Counted from the stretch's first letter, positions 28,637 to 39,115 are shown. The stretch: 63,395 bases of DNA from Calditrichota bacterium (GCA_013150955.1 JAADJD010000025.1:1-63395); one strand, 5' to 3'. The notes: generated by a model not told the origin, from the letters alone. Translations and numbers: made by a program.

Positions 28637-30269
28637 CAGACGCTCCTGCTTCTGGAATTGGAATGTTAAGCGCTTCCAGGCATTTCCGGATTCCCTTCAT
28701 CGCTTCCAGCGCATACTCATCATCGGGCCCGGTTTTATGGGCCACTCGATAACGAAACTCCTTTAACGCCTTTTCGTACTCTCCCCGCTCTAAATAAATT
28801 TCCCCAAGATACAGGTGCGCATCCAAGTAATCGTTGATGGCAATTGCCTTTTTGAAGTACGCCTCGGCTTTATTCAGCTCTTTTAATTTATGGTACACCA
28901 CTCCAATATTGAATTGAATCAAGGCATTTCCTGGATCCAGCGAATCGGCCTTAAAAAACGCCCGCAATGCCTCCTGATTTCGAAAGGTCAAATAATAAAA
29001 CTTCCCCAGCAAATTCCAGGCAACCGGCGATGCCGGATTCAATGCCAGATATCGTTGCAGGTAATCCCTTACCTTTAATGGTGGCTCTCCGTGGATAGGA
29101 CTAATTTTTAATAATCGTTCGACAAATTCAACCAGAATTTCCTCGTACAACGGACAATATATTAAAATCTTTTCCAGAATACCATTTTTTCCGCTGAATT
29201 TTAAATCTTTATAGCGGGATGGATGCAGATGGGACAAATTATCCAGGATCTCCACATCAAAGGGATTATCCGCATAGGCGCTTTTCAGGAAGACTTCGGC
29301 ATCTCCAAATTTTTCTTCAAGAATGAAGCTTTCGGCAATCATCATATTCAAATAGGTATCTCCCACATACATTCGGGTATTTTCTCGCAACATCAGCAAC
29401 AGGCGATTTCGTGCCTGTCGATTGATTTTTTCCCAGGGACGTTCCCGGAAATCGAACGGATTGCGCTTCTCACCGCTCAGCGCGCGCAAATGCTCGGCGT
29501 AGCGAATTCGCGCATAATGCACCCACTTCAAACGTTTGTCATCGATGCCCAACATCTTCAGTGATTTCTGATACAGTGAAATGGCTTTCTCCGGTTGCTT
29601 ACGAAAAAAATGATCCCGTGCCAGCGCAAACAGGGAATCATCGATAACCTGATCCATCTGGAAGAAATACTGCGGAATGAATTGGTGAATCCACTTCATC
29701 ACCGGGGACAGTTGCTCCCCGGGGTGCAGGCGATTGATCACCAGCCGATTTTCTGCCACCTTTCGGCGTCCCCGATCTTCGTAATACTGCAGGACAAGCT
29801 CGGTGTTTCTCCCATTGCGTTCGATCCGCCCCAGCACAAAACGGTGAATGGGAATCTTCTCGGCCAGCCGGTAAAACAGGGAATCCGACAGTGGTTGTGA
29901 AAAGTTGGCCAGGTAAAACCAGCGCTGCGGAAAGAAAAAAGACCGGGCACTTTCAAACGGCCGTGTCCGATCCGACACCTCGTCCCGGAAAAAATAGGCC
30001 AGCCAGCGATCCTGCGGACGCTCCGCAAAAAACACGATGCTGTATCGCTTTAACAGTTGGGGTGGGGGATGCTTGATCCATATCAGAGCGTAGATCAGGG
30101 TGAGCAAAAGCCAGCTCCCCAGAAACCAGAGACGGAAATGCTTTCCGGTAAACAGTTCGCTGGTGCGGTAAAAATAATAAAAAATGAATAGCAGGGTAAC
30201 CAGCAGCAGAAGATACAGGCCAATTCCACCGGGCACATTCCCGGAAAGCAGTGTAATCCATTCTTTCAT
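28605..30269 (-). CDS. Membrane-anchored TPR protein
   Basis: I do not recognise a named family. The 554 residues begin with two transmembrane helices (about 17-37 and 48-66) and then a large soluble part. Its C-terminal half has tetratricopeptide repeats, clearest at NALIQFNIGVVYHKLKELNKAE and DAHLYLGEIYLERGEYEKAL. Earlier, DHFFRKQPEKAISLYQKSL is another TPR-like unit. The topology suggests a cytoplasmic or periplasmic scaffold held at the inner membrane. It sits between folE and folP, 15 bp after folE and overlapping folP by 32 bp, so it is cotranscribed with folate genes, but nothing in the sequence ties it to folate chemistry. Confidence 0.85.
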   Translation of the reverse strand: MKEWITLLSGNVPGGIGLYLLLLVTLLFIFYYFYRTSELFTGKHFRLWFLGSWLLLTLIYALIWIKHPPPQLLKRYSIVFFAERPQDRWLAYFFRDEVSDRTRPFESARSFFFPQRWFYLANFSQPLSDSLFYRLAEKIPIHRFVLGRIERNGRNTELVLQYYEDRGRRKVAENRLVINRLHPGEQLSPVMKWIHQFIPQYFFQMDQVIDDSLFALARDHFFRKQPEKAISLYQKSLKMLGIDDKRLKWVHYARIRYAEHLRALSGEKRNPFDFRERPWEKINRQARNRLLLMLRENTRMYVGDTYLNMMIAESFILEEKFGDAEVFLKSAYADNPFDVEILDNLSHLHPSRYKDLKFSGKNGILEKILIYCPLYEEILVEFVERLLKISPIHGEPPLKVRDYLQRYLALNPASPVAWNLLGKFYYLTFRNQEALRAFFKADSLDPGNALIQFNIGVVYHKLKELNKAEAYFKKAIAINDYLDAHLYLGEIYLERGEYEKALKEFRYRVAHKTGPDDEYALEAMKGIRKCLEALNIPIPEAGASDGNKASPRPE

Positions 30270-30284
30270 ACGCCGCCAAGCCGA

Positions 30285-30839
30285 TTATTCGTTTCCACGC
30301 AGGTACCGCGTTATATTTATGGCGTCCAGAGGGACTTCTCCACGCACCACCTGGGTAACGGTTTGTACTGCTTCCTTGCGCAATCCCCGCATGGCCACGC
30401 ACAACTGAGTGGCCTCCACCAGCACCAGCACTCCACGGGGCTCCAGCGCATTCATGATCGCCTCTGCAATTTGATGGGTCAATCGCTCCTGAATCTGGGG
30501 CCGTCGGGAGATCACTTCCACAATCTTAATCAAGCTGGAAAATCCGGCAACTTTATGATTTTTGGGGAAATAAAACAGGTGAACCTTCCCAAAAAAGGGT
30601 AGCAAATGATGTTCGCACATGGAATAGAAAGGAATATTCGTGATGGCCACCAGGTCTTCCTGAATGTCGGGATCGTTAAAACCCACGTGCAATTCCGGCT
30701 GTTGATTGACACCGGCAAAAATTTCCTGACACATTTCCGCCACCCGCCGGGGCGTATCTTTTAATCCTTCGCGGTCGGGATCCTCGCCGATGCCTTCCAG
30801 GAGCAACCGAATGCCCTGCTCAATTTTTTGAAGGTTCAT
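30285..30839 (-). CDS. folE: GTP cyclohydrolase I
   Basis: This enzyme opens GTP to 7,8-dihydroneopterin triphosphate, the first step of folate (and tetrahydropterin) synthesis. The 184 residues include the zinc ligands Cys75 and His78 in SMCEHHLLPF, the HKVAGFSSL segment, and a second Cys in ATQLCVAMRG, all diagnostic of the FolE1 toroidal decamer. CAGGA precedes the ATG. It is separated from upstream ftsH by a terminator at 30879-30906, so it probably needs its own promoter or read-through. It heads the folE-TPR-folP-cdaA run. Confidence 0.97.
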   Translation of the reverse strand: MNLQKIEQGIRLLLEGIGEDPDREGLKDTPRRVAEMCQEIFAGVNQQPELHVGFNDPDIQEDLVAITNIPFYSMCEHHLLPFFGKVHLFYFPKNHKVAGFSSLIKIVEVISRRPQIQERLTHQIAEAIMNALEPRGVLVLVEATQLCVAMRGLRKEAVQTVTQVVRGEVPLDAINITRYLRGNE

Positions 30840-30878
30840 AAAAATCCTGACGCTCCGTTGTACTTTTCAGACAAAAAA

Positions 30879-30906
30879 GAATCGGGTTTTGACCAAAACC
30901 CGATTC
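30879..30906 (-). terminator. Terminator downstream of ftsH
   Basis: On the minus strand GAATCGGGTTTTG pairs with CAAAACCCGATTC around a very short loop, followed by six T's, 47 bp after the ftsH stop codon. Confidence 0.93.
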
Positions 30907-30952
30907 CAATATAAAAAAAATTTTTTCAATAAACTATAGTAAATACGAGAAT

Positions 30953-33082
30953 TTACTTCCCCGTGGGTTTGGGAGGTGGATCTACGGGAGGGGTATCCAC
31001 GGACGACGCTTTGTCCTGAGAAACTTCCTCCGCCGGGGTTTCTTCGGGCGCTTTCTCGGTAGCCTTTTCCGCCACCTGAGGTGCTTCTTCATCCTCTTTG
31101 ACTTCCGTTTTTTCCTCTTTAGACCCGTCCGTCTTCGATGGAGTGTATTTACGCCCCTGATTCCGTTCGGGCAGTGGCTTTCCTTCCAGCACCAGGTCAA
31201 TTTCCTGACCATCCAGAATTTCGCGTTCCAGCAGCGCCTCGGCCAGCCGATGCAACTTATCGATATTCTTGGACAGCAGCTCTTCTACCTTTTTCTCGGC
31301 ATCGGACACAATGCGGCGGATCTCCGCATCAATCTCTTCAGCGGTTTTTTCGCTAAAATCACGATGGGTGGCAATTTCCCGTCCCAGAAAAATTTCTTCA
31401 TCCTTCTTCCCGAAGGTCAATGGCCCGATCTTTTCGCTCATGCCCCATTCGCAAACCATCTTGCGAGCAATCTCGGTGGCGCGTTCCAGGTCGTTGCCAG
31501 CGCCGGTCGTCAATTCGTTTAATACCAATTTTTCCGCCACCCGTCCGCCCAGCAGATGGCACAGCATATTCTCCAGATAACTCTTGGAATAATTGTGCCG
31601 CTCATCGATGGGCAGGTAAGCGGTCAATCCCAGTGCCCGTCCCCGCGGAATGATGGTAACCTTGTGAACGGGATCGGAACCGGGAATTAATTTGGCCACC
31701 AGCACGTGACCGGCTTCGTGGTAGGCAGTGATGCGCTTTTCTTCTTCGCTGATGATCAGGCTGCGCCGCTCAATGCCCATCATGACTTTATCCTTGGCCA
31801 TTTCAAAATCTTCCATGGTTACCTTATCGCGATTGTTGCGGGCGGCGTAGAGGGCGGCTTCGTTGACCAGATTGGCCAGTTCGGCGCCGGCCAGTCCGGG
31901 CGTTCCCTTGGCAATCACTTTCAAATCCACGTCCTCCGCCAGCGGGATGTTCTTGGTGTGCACCCGCAGAATGCCTTCGCGACCGCGCACATCAGGCCGA
32001 TCGACCACAATCTGTCGGTCAAAGCGTCCCGGTCGCAACAGGGCGGGATCCAGCACATCCGGTCGGTTGGTGGCGGCCAGAATAATTACCCCTTCGGCCG
32101 TATCGAACCCATCCATTTCCACCAGCAGGGCGTTGAGGGTTTGTTCCCGTTCGTCGTGGCCACCGCCCAATCCTGCACCGCGCTGACGACCCACTGCATC
32201 GATCTCATCAATAAAAATAATGCAGGGCGCATGACGACGCCCCTGTTCAAACAGGTCGCGCACACGACTGGCGCCCACACCCACAAACATCTCCACAAAG
32301 TCCGCACCGCTCATGGAAAAGAACGGCACTCCGGCTTCGCCCGCCACCGCACGAGCCAGCAGCGTTTTGCCCGTTCCCGGCGGGCCCAGCAACAGGGCAC
32401 CCTTGGGGATTTTCCCGCCCAATCGACTGAACTTTGCCGGATTCTTCAGAAACTCAATAATTTCGCGCAGTTCCTCTTTGGCTTCGTCACAGCCGGCCAC
32501 ATCATCAAACGTTACCTTGGTCTCATTTTCCATCAGCATTTTGGCACGACTTTTCCCGAAGGAAAAGATGTTCCGACCGGCGCCACCTCCCTGCATGCGC
32601 CGCGCCAGAAAAATCCAGAACCCGATCAACAATACCCAGGGCAGAAAATTCCCCAGAATCAGCAGCCATTGACTGGACGGCTGGGCAAATTCAATGTCGA
32701 TTTTTTTCTCCTGCCACAATTTGACCGTATTCTCGTCCACAAAAGGCAGGATGGTCTTAAACTTCTGGTAGGTAACCTTTTTCCCGTTGGGCAATACATC
32801 GGTGAAAGGCTCTTTCAGCCAGCCAATGAATTCGTTTTCTTTGATGATGACCTTGCCCCGGAGGATGAGTTCGTTGTTCAGGAAATACAGATACTGGGAA
32901 TAGGGCACCTCCCGTTCGGCTTCCCGACCCAGAGGCAAGATGGTCGAAATGAAAATCAACCCCAGCAACAGAATGATCCAGAAAAGGATCGATCGGGAGC
33001 CTTTTTTCCATTGAAACTCATCGTTATCCGGCGGGCCTTCCGGTCGGTTCTTCTTAAAAAAATTGTTTTTGTTTTCTGCCAT
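30953..33082 (-). CDS. ftsH: ATP-dependent zinc metalloprotease FtsH
   Basis: This membrane AAA+ protease degrades misfolded membrane proteins and short-lived regulators. Order of parts: N-terminal TM (31-50), periplasmic domain, second TM (140-160), AAA+ module with Walker A GPPGTGKT at 233-240 and the SRH region ([19 protein letters not shown]), then the zinc motif HEAGH near residue 455 and the rest of the M41 domain. The last 75 residues form an unusually long acidic, Pro/Glu-rich tail ([16 protein letters not shown] ... VDPPPKPTG), probably disordered. It follows hpt by 28 bp. The tilS-hpt-ftsH order is a widespread bacterial arrangement. Confidence 0.98.
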   Translation of the reverse strand: MAENKNNFFKKNRPEGPPDNDEFQWKKGSRSILFWIILLLGLIFISTILPLGREAEREVPYSQYLYFLNNELILRGKVIIKENEFIGWLKEPFTDVLPNGKKVTYQKFKTILPFVDENTVKLWQEKKIDIEFAQPSSQWLLILGNFLPWVLLIGFWIFLARRMQGGGAGRNIFSFGKSRAKMLMENETKVTFDDVAGCDEAKEELREIIEFLKNPAKFSRLGGKIPKGALLLGPPGTGKTLLARAVAGEAGVPFFSMSGADFVEMFVGVGASRVRDLFEQGRRHAPCIIFIDEIDAVGRQRGAGLGGGHDEREQTLNALLVEMDGFDTAEGVIILAATNRPDVLDPALLRPGRFDRQIVVDRPDVRGREGILRVHTKNIPLAEDVDLKVIAKGTPGLAGAELANLVNEAALYAARNNRDKVTMEDFEMAKDKVMMGIERRSLIISEEEKRITAYHEAGHVLVAKLIPGSDPVHKVTIIPRGRALGLTAYLPIDERHNYSKSYLENMLCHLLGGRVAEKLVLNELTTGAGNDLERATEIARKMVCEWGMSEKIGPLTFGKKDEEIFLGREIATHRDFSEKTAEEIDAEIRRIVSDAEKKVEELLSKNIDKLHRLAEALLEREILDGQEIDLVLEGKPLPERNQGRKYTPSKTDGSKEEKTEVKEDEEAPQVAEKATEKAPEETPAEEVSQDKASSVDTPPVDPPPKPTGK

Positions 33083-33110
33083 AAAAAAACACCAGCCTCT
33101 ATCAATACGT

Positions 33111-33665
33111 TTATTTTTCTTCCACCAATTGATAAATGGCGTTTAAATTCCGTTTAATTTGTTTATAGTCCAATCCGTATCCGATCACAAAGCGATTTTC
33201 AATTTCAAATCCAATGTAATCAATCTTTAACTCGACTTTCGCCGCGCCTTTCTTTACCAATAATGATACAAATTTCAGGGACGATGGTTTCAGGCTGTTA
33301 ATCCGGCGCCGGAGATATTGCACAGACAGTCCGGAGTCCACAATGTCTTCCACCACGATCACATCGCGGCCGTGGAGATCGGCACTGAAATCCTTGATCA
33401 TGGTGATCTCGCCGGAAGAGACCCGCGCATTGCCATAACTGGAGATTTTGATGAAATCCATCTCGCAGTCAATGGACATCTCGCGAATCAAATCTGCCAG
33501 GAAGATGGACGCGCCGTTTAAGACCCCCACCATGATGGGAATGCGTCCCTGATAATCCCGCGAAATTTCTTCTGCCAGTTCCCGTACCCGGCGCTGCAAG
33601 CGCTCGGTATCAATTAAAATTTCAAATCTTAAATTGTCGATTTCAATAACTTTTTCGACCTTCAT
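33111..33665 (-). CDS. hpt: Hypoxanthine phosphoribosyltransferase
   Basis: This purine salvage enzyme joins hypoxanthine (and often guanine) to PRPP. The 184 residues show the type I phosphoribosyltransferase layout, with the PRPP loop VVEDIVDSGLSVQYL near residues 98-112, the flexible-loop region KISSYGNARVSSGE before it, and the base-binding IGFEIENRFVIGYGLDY near the C-terminus. Its start codon overlaps the tilS stop by 4 bp, which means translational coupling. hpt next to tilS and ftsH is a conserved bacterial neighbourhood. Confidence 0.96.
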   Translation of the reverse strand: MKVEKVIEIDNLRFEILIDTERLQRRVRELAEEISRDYQGRIPIMVGVLNGASIFLADLIREMSIDCEMDFIKISSYGNARVSSGEITMIKDFSADLHGRDVIVVEDIVDSGLSVQYLRRRINSLKPSSLKFVSLLVKKGAAKVELKIDYIGFEIENRFVIGYGLDYKQIKRNLNAIYQLVEEK

Positions 33666-35050
33666 AAGCGATGAATCTCTATTTTTAAAACATTCCGGGT
33701 TTGTGGAGTTACTTTATATTTTTCACTGATGCGGTAACCCAGGACGGCGACAATATCGTCCCGATTTACCAGAACCAGTTGATTTTTCTTTCGAGCACCG
33801 GAGATTTTTTGTTCCTGAAGGAAGTCGCTGACCCGCTTGGTACCGGCCAGCCCCAGCGGCTGGAATCGGTCACCCGCCTGCCAGCACCGTAAACGCAGAG
33901 GGAACACCATTCGGGAGGCATCCACAAATTCCACCCGATGATTGGAATGAAATTGCACGACTTTCTTATCCACCTGTTGACATTTAATTTTAATTCCCAA
34001 CTCCGGGATCGGATATTCCCGATCCGGATAGATTTCAAGGTCTATTGATACAATTGCTTCTTCTCTTTCAAAGATCAACCGTCCATCCGCTACCCGCACG
34101 GCAACGTTCCGGGTGATCTGAAACGGGCGCCCCGGCCGTTGCCGCTCCAGCCAATCCAGAAAATCTCGAAACTTCCGATACCCAAACCGAAACTCCGTTC
34201 CAGCCAACTGCTGGACAATCCGCTCCACCAGCCGAATTTGAATTCCAGAAAAATACCCCCGGAACGGAGACAATTCAAGGTAAAATTTATTTTCGCCAGC
34301 TTTCTGTACGGCTTCCTCAAATGCGCGATCCACCTGCTGTTCAACATACTGCACCCAGTCGGCCACTACAAAGCTCATATTTAAAAACGGCTCCAGGGAA
34401 CGCAGATGGAATGTGTCTTCCAGAAATGGCAGCAACCGGTGGCGAATTCGGTTTCGCAGGTAGCGCAGGTCGCGATTGGAGGCATCTTCGCGAAAGGTCA
34501 ATCCCCGCGATCTGGCATAGGCCTCAATTTCCCCGCGGCTGGCAAATAGCAGAGGACGAATAAACCGCCCTTTCTCCCGCCAGATGCCTGCCAGACCTTC
34601 GAAACCCGTCCCCGTCAGCAGGCGAAGAAAAATGGTCTCCAACTGATCATTCAGATGATGAGCAGTGGCAATCCGTTCGAACGCCTGTTGTTCGGCAATG
34701 CGGTTCAGTGCCGATTCCCGCAGTACGCGCCCGGCTTCTTCCAGAGACAGCCTGTGCTCCCTGGCAAAATCCCGCACTGGAACCCGTTCCTCATAAAATG
34801 GTAATTCCAATTTTTGGGCCAGTTCGGCTACAAAACGGGCATCGGCATCCGCGGCTGCCCCCCGCAGTCCATGGTGCACGTGGGCCACCCCCAGCCTTAA
34901 ATGCAACAGCGGTTGCCATTCCAGAAAGAGGTGCAACAAAACGACGGAATCGATCCCCCCACTTACCGCCACCAGCACCGATTGCCCTTCGGTAACCAGC
35001 CGGTATCGTCGCAGGAATTTCAGGAAAGCATGTTTAAGCGATGTGCTCAT
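33662..35050 (-). CDS. tilS: tRNA(Ile)-lysidine synthase
   Basis: TilS attaches lysine to C34 of the CAU-anticodon tRNA-Ile so that it reads AUA. The 462 residues contain the PP-loop SGGIDS at 30-35, the HHLNDQLETIFLRLLTGTG segment that shapes the active site, and the C-terminal TilS domain (PLRLRCWQAGDRFQPLGLAGTKRVSDFLQ). Full length relative to the E. coli type. Two CAT-anticodon tRNA genes lie immediately upstream on the same strand, at 35075 and 35223. They look like elongator and initiator Met tRNAs, so the adjacency may be coincidental. Confidence 0.96.
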   Translation of the reverse strand: MSTSLKHAFLKFLRRYRLVTEGQSVLVAVSGGIDSVVLLHLFLEWQPLLHLRLGVAHVHHGLRGAAADADARFVAELAQKLELPFYEERVPVRDFAREHRLSLEEAGRVLRESALNRIAEQQAFERIATAHHLNDQLETIFLRLLTGTGFEGLAGIWREKGRFIRPLLFASRGEIEAYARSRGLTFREDASNRDLRYLRNRIRHRLLPFLEDTFHLRSLEPFLNMSFVVADWVQYVEQQVDRAFEEAVQKAGENKFYLELSPFRGYFSGIQIRLVERIVQQLAGTEFRFGYRKFRDFLDWLERQRPGRPFQITRNVAVRVADGRLIFEREEAIVSIDLEIYPDREYPIPELGIKIKCQQVDKKVVQFHSNHRVEFVDASRMVFPLRLRCWQAGDRFQPLGLAGTKRVSDFLQEQKISGARKKNQLVLVNRDDIVAVLGYRISEKYKVTPQTRNVLKIEIHRL

Positions 35051-35074
35051 GGAAATGGGAGGTCAAAAAAGTAG

Positions 35075-35148
35075 TGGCGGCGCAGGGATTCGAACCCCGG
35101 ACACGCGGATTATGATTCCGCTGCTCTAACCAGCTGAGCTACGCCGCC
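35075..35148 (-). tRNA. tRNA-Met (CAT), probably elongator
   Basis: The minus strand folds into a full cloverleaf: acceptor GGCGGCG/CGCCGCC, D-arm with GCTCAGCTGGTTAGAGC, anticodon stem GCGGA/TCCGC with loop ATCATAA (anticodon CAT), and T-arm with GGTTCGAATCC. CCA is not encoded. The CAT anticodon could also mean tRNA-Ile2, the TilS substrate. The acceptor stem is more like elongator Met, but this is not settled from sequence alone. Confidence 0.93.
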
Positions 35149-35222
35149 ATTTCGATTGTTTTCTCTGACCAAAAAAGCGTCGAGAGGGATGCGCTCTCTC
35201 GACGCCTTTTCGGGAACCTTTG

Positions 35223-35296
<74 letters not shown>

Positions 35297-35409
35297 ATCA
35301 ATTCAAGCACAGTTAATATAATATGACAAAACAGTTTTGTCAAATACCATTTTATTTTTGCCGTCTCACTCACCATATACTCTAACCCCAACAGGAAGTT
35401 CCCCTTTTC

Positions 35410-36507
35410 TCAAACTTCCCGCGGCAACCGGGACAGGATTCCTTCCAGCCAGTTCACGAATTCCGGGAAACGATCCACTTCCAGTCGAATTTCCAGCACG
35501 GCAATGGACACGCTTTCCAGAATTTCCCTCGTGAAGTATTCCTGAATCCGCACCAGATCTTTTTCGGTGGTGATCCAGTGCCGAATTCCCCGGGAATGGG
35601 ATACCTCCAGCATCCGGTTCACATCCCGTTGCCGATAAACGTGATGATCCGGGTAAGCGAACCATTCCTCCGGGGAAATTCCCAGCGCAATCAGCGTTTT
35701 TCGGAAATGATTGGGATTGGCAATGCCGCAAAATGCCAGCCAGGGCACGGCACGAAACACTTCGGAATCGATTTGCTTTCCCGATGGCCATTGTCGTATG
35801 GCCACCGGCCGAATCTTCCCGCGGAACACCGGCGCGGGTGTGTGCCCGGCCAACCACTGGCCAACTCGTTCGATCGCTTTCTCCTGCCCCTCCCACCGGG
35901 TTAAAATCACCGCATCCACCCGCTTCAACGCGTCGGGTAGGTCGCGCAGGAAGGTGAAAGGAAACAGCAGCGGCCAGGGGTGCCATCGGGACACGTCGAT
36001 TAGGCAAATCTCCCCATCCCGAAACAACTGCCGGTGCTGCAATCCATCGTCCAGCAGGAACACATCCACATCCTGTTGCTGAAGCAACTGCATGCCCACG
36101 CGATAGCGGTGCCGTCCGACACCCAGGGCTCCCTTGCGCAGGCGCTGGAAAATCAACCAGGGTTCGTCCCCCACCATTTTCCAGTCTATTCCGCTCCGGA
36201 ACTCACCGGCGACCAGAACCACATCCGAACGCTCCCCTTTCCGGCGATAGCCACGGCTCAACACACCGACCCGGTATCCCTGGTTTTCCAGATATTCTAC
36301 CAGCGCCATGACCAGCGGGGTCTTACCGGTGCCACCCAGCTGGATGTTCCCCACACTGATCACCGGGCGGGGCAAACGAAACGTGGGCAGCACTCCCCAA
36401 TCGTACAATTTGTGACGCAACCACAACCCCAGCTGGTATCCAATAATTAGCGGGAGCAGTGGCCAGCGCAGGATGTTAAGGAGCCAGGGCATGTTGAGCA
36501 ATTTCAT
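35410..36507 (-). CDS. lpxK: Tetraacyldisaccharide 4'-kinase (lipid A)
   Basis: LpxK phosphorylates the 4' position of the lipid A disaccharide at the inner membrane. The 365 residues start with a hydrophobic membrane segment (about 9-25) and carry the P-loop GGTGKT at 58-63, the RGYRRKG segment and the LLDDGLQHR motif that are diagnostic for the family. Its presence shows the cell makes lipid A and has an outer membrane. Its start overlaps the end of the DUF374 acyltransferase gene by 32 bp, so the pair is coupled. Confidence 0.96.
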   Translation of the reverse strand: MKLLNMPWLLNILRWPLLPLIIGYQLGLWLRHKLYDWGVLPTFRLPRPVISVGNIQLGGTGKTPLVMALVEYLENQGYRVGVLSRGYRRKGERSDVVLVAGEFRSGIDWKMVGDEPWLIFQRLRKGALGVGRHRYRVGMQLLQQQDVDVFLLDDGLQHRQLFRDGEICLIDVSRWHPWPLLFPFTFLRDLPDALKRVDAVILTRWEGQEKAIERVGQWLAGHTPAPVFRGKIRPVAIRQWPSGKQIDSEVFRAVPWLAFCGIANPNHFRKTLIALGISPEEWFAYPDHHVYRQRDVNRMLEVSHSRGIRHWITTEKDLVRIQEYFTREILESVSIAVLEIRLEVDRFPEFVNWLEGILSRLPREV

Positions 36508-37153
36508 CCATTCGATTCAATCGTTTTTCCAGCAACCCACTCCATTCTTTCAACTGGGTCAGCGACAGATCAGGGGGCACCTGAAAGGGCTCATCAAAGG
36601 CGACGACCACCCGGGAAAACGGGTAGATCAGCCGGAAACGATCCCAGCTACCCAGGCGCCGGTAGCGGGAGGCGGCAATTCCCATGGCCACGATGGGCAC
36701 CCCGGTTTCCGAGGAGAGGCGAACCGTGCCCAGTTTGGCCTGTCGGCGTGGCCCGGTGGGGCCATCTGGGGTGATGGCCACCGAAACCCTTCCCCGGGAT
36801 AGCAACTCTCGAATCTGCCGATAGGCCTCCTGCCCTCCACGGGTGCTGGAACCCCGGATGGAGCCAAACCCGAGTGTCCAGAGCACCCGGGCAATGACCT
36901 CGCCATCGAAATGCTGGCTGACCAGAGCGTAGATGCGATGGCCACGCATGACCCACAGCGGCATCAACAAATTCTCGTGCCAGAGAGCCAGAATAAATGG
37001 CCGACCGCTGCGCCGGAATCCCTGAACCACCTGCCAGTTCCGCAATGTAATGCGTAATGACCCAAAATATAGCGCCAGCAGGGGATAACTGAAAATAACC
37101 GCTGCAAATAAAATCAGTTTTTGAACAATGCGCTGTCGAAACGCTTTTGCCAT
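36476..37153 (-). CDS. DUF374 lysophospholipid-acyltransferase-like protein
   Basis: This is a DUF374-family protein of the LPLAT superfamily. Visible signs are WHENLLMPLW (H-x4 type catalytic region), SQHFDGEVIARVL, RGSSTRGGQEAYRQI and the ITPDGPTGPRR motif, with a hydrophobic N-terminal helix. I place the start at 37153, after GGGGA, giving 225 residues, the family's usual size. An upstream ATG at 37315 would add 54 residues of poor quality. Next to lpxK it probably acylates a lipid A or phospholipid precursor, but the acceptor is unproven. Confidence 0.88.
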   Translation of the reverse strand: MAKAFRQRIVQKLILFAAVIFSYPLLALYFGSLRITLRNWQVVQGFRRSGRPFILALWHENLLMPLWVMRGHRIYALVSQHFDGEVIARVLWTLGFGSIRGSSTRGGQEAYRQIRELLSRGRVSVAITPDGPTGPRRQAKLGTVRLSSETGVPIVAMGIAASRYRRLGSWDRFRLIYPFSRVVVAFDEPFQVPPDLSLTQLKEWSGLLEKRLNRMDEIAQHALAP

Positions 37154-37339
37154 CGATTCCCCATTTGTCCCACGGGTCACGGATCGGCATTCCTTTTCTT
37201 CCGGCATCTGCAACCGGAGGCCACGGCTTTTCTGCCGATGAAAACAGAGGAAGTCTATTGCTACCCTTCCCAATCCGCGACACTTTTCCCGAAAATTGAA
37301 TATAAAAAATCCCATCTGAAAAAGCTTGCAAAATTGTTT

Positions 37340-37520
37340 AATCCCAGATTATGCATTATCCTACGAATGACACGAATGAACACAAATAAAACCAATAAAA
37401 TACTTTGGATTGTGTCTGGATGAAAATGTGTTCCGGGGTTTATTCGCGATTTTGTAGATTTTGTAGATATTTTTTGGTTTCATTCGTGTGATTCGCGGTT
37501 TAATGCATTATTTGGGTTAA
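37340..37520. repeat. Dispersed palindromic intergenic repeat, copy D
   Basis: Complete copy: CCCAGATTATGCATTATCC at the left, GTGTCTGGATGAAAATGTG centrally, ATTCGCGGTTTAATGCATTA on the right. The following stretch 37521-37829 holds no gene I can support. Confidence 0.82.
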
Positions 37521-37829
37521 TTCCCGGCACCCAACCCATGGGCTGTTCTCCAACCACTCCATCCCCCCTGAATTCCGCGGATCAAAAAAGTTTTCATTCC
37601 CCCAGCAAACTGGAAAATCGCTGGCAGCGGATTGGGCAAACGCATCCTCCATGCAGGACAGCCTGTTCTACCCTACCCATTGCCTCACCAGATGGCCGCC
37701 TGCTCATTCGAACGTTTCTTCCAGACAGGTTCATTTTTATTTTTTAAACGGAGCAACTTACCACTAAATTAACCGTAAAGCATGAGACGTAAATTTACCG
37801 GATCTACTAAATACAAGGAGCTTTACCCG

Positions 37830-39071
37830 ATGAAGAAAGCAGCGATCGCGGCATTGATGCTTTTGAGCATAATCGTACTCTCCTGTAGTAATACATCCAG
37901 CAAAAGCTCCGCTGAAAGAGCCGGAGCAGAAAAAAGCGAACGCAAAGGAATGGCCCGGGGTGAACGGTCGGGGCGAATGGGAACGGCATCGGCCATTCCG
38001 GTGGAAATTTCGTTTGTGGTTAAAGGCGACATTTCCAGTTATCTGATGTACAGCTCCACCCTGGAAACCGAACAGACGGTCAACATTTATTCCCAGATTG
38101 CGGGTCTGGTTGAGAAGCTGTTTGTTGAAGAGGGGCAGTGGGTGGAGAAGGGCCAGCCATTGCTGCAGCTGGAACAACGGGAATATCTGCTGGCGGCCGA
38201 AAAGGCAAAAGTGGCTTATGAAAAACAAAAGGCCGATTTTCAACGATTGACCGCATTAAAAAACAAGAATTTGCTGAGCGATGAAGAATACGAAAACGCC
38301 CGCCTGACCCTGAAACAGGCCGAACTGGACTGGAAGCAGGCCGAACTGAATCTGGATTACACCATTGTGCGCTCCCCCATCAACGGTGTGGTGGGTGAAC
38401 GACTGGTGAATCTGGGGGATCGAATCCAGCCCACAACCAACCTCTTCGTCATTTCCAACCTTTCTCAAAAAGTGGTGAAGGTGTTTGTGCCGCAAAACGA
38501 GATGGCCAAAGTATACCGGAATCAACCGGCGGTCATCACCAGCGATGTGTTACCCGAGGTGCAGTTCACTGGCTGGGTAAAGCGCATCAGTCCCATTGTG
38601 GATGCCCAGAGCGGCACGTTTAAGGTTACCGTTGGCGTGAAAGATCCGAAGGGACAATTAAAACCCGGCATGTTTGTCAACGTGCAGCTCATTGTGGATA
38701 CGCACCGGGACACCCCGATCATCCCCAAATCGGCGCTGATTTACGAAAATGAACGCAGCTACTTTTTCATCCTTAAAAACGATACGGCAGTAAAGGTTGA
38801 ATTGCAGCGCGGATTTGAGGACGCCGAGAAGGTGGAAATCCTGAATCCCATTCCACCGGGTACCCCTGTGGTGGTGGTGGGACAGAACGGGTTAAAGGAT
38901 GGGAGCCGGGTGCGGGTTATCGATGTATCGCGTTATGCCTGGCAGACCAACTGGCCGGAAGCGCTGGCGTTGCAATACAGCCGGCCGGCTGGCAAACCTT
39001 CCGCGAATTCATCTGGCGAGCGGCGTCCTTCTTCCGGGAAGCCCTCCCGGAAAGCCCCCGGCTCACAATAA
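37830..39071 (+). CDS. RND efflux periplasmic adaptor lipoprotein (HlyD/MFP family)
   Basis: This membrane-fusion protein links an RND pump to an outer-membrane channel. The ATG at 37830 has AAGGAG nine bases upstream and opens on a lipoprotein signal (LSIIVLSCSNTSS, Cys at about 15), so it is preferred to the ATG at 37782. Order: barrel-sandwich lipoyl half (VNIYSQIAGLVEKLFVEEGQWVEKGQPLLQLE), helical hairpin (about 95-150), second lipoyl half (TIVRSPINGVVGERLVNLGD), beta-barrel and membrane-proximal domains. The C-terminal tail is Ser/Pro/Lys-rich and probably disordered. It heads an operon with two RND permeases; no outer-membrane channel gene follows. Confidence 0.94.
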   Translation: MKKAAIAALMLLSIIVLSCSNTSSKSSAERAGAEKSERKGMARGERSGRMGTASAIPVEISFVVKGDISSYLMYSSTLETEQTVNIYSQIAGLVEKLFVEEGQWVEKGQPLLQLEQREYLLAAEKAKVAYEKQKADFQRLTALKNKNLLSDEEYENARLTLKQAELDWKQAELNLDYTIVRSPINGVVGERLVNLGDRIQPTTNLFVISNLSQKVVKVFVPQNEMAKVYRNQPAVITSDVLPEVQFTGWVKRISPIVDAQSGTFKVTVGVKDPKGQLKPGMFVNVQLIVDTHRDTPIIPKSALIYENERSYFFILKNDTAVKVELQRGFEDAEKVEILNPIPPGTPVVVVGQNGLKDGSRVRVIDVSRYAWQTNWPEALALQYSRPAGKPSANSSGERRPSSGKPSRKAPGSQ

Positions 39072-39115
39072 TCACGGATCGACAGGAATCACCCTAAAAA
39101 CGACAGGAACGCTGT

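Noticed and set aside
37538-37747. A 69-residue ORF before the RND adaptor
   Set aside because: No ribosome site, low-complexity composition, and no recognisable domain.
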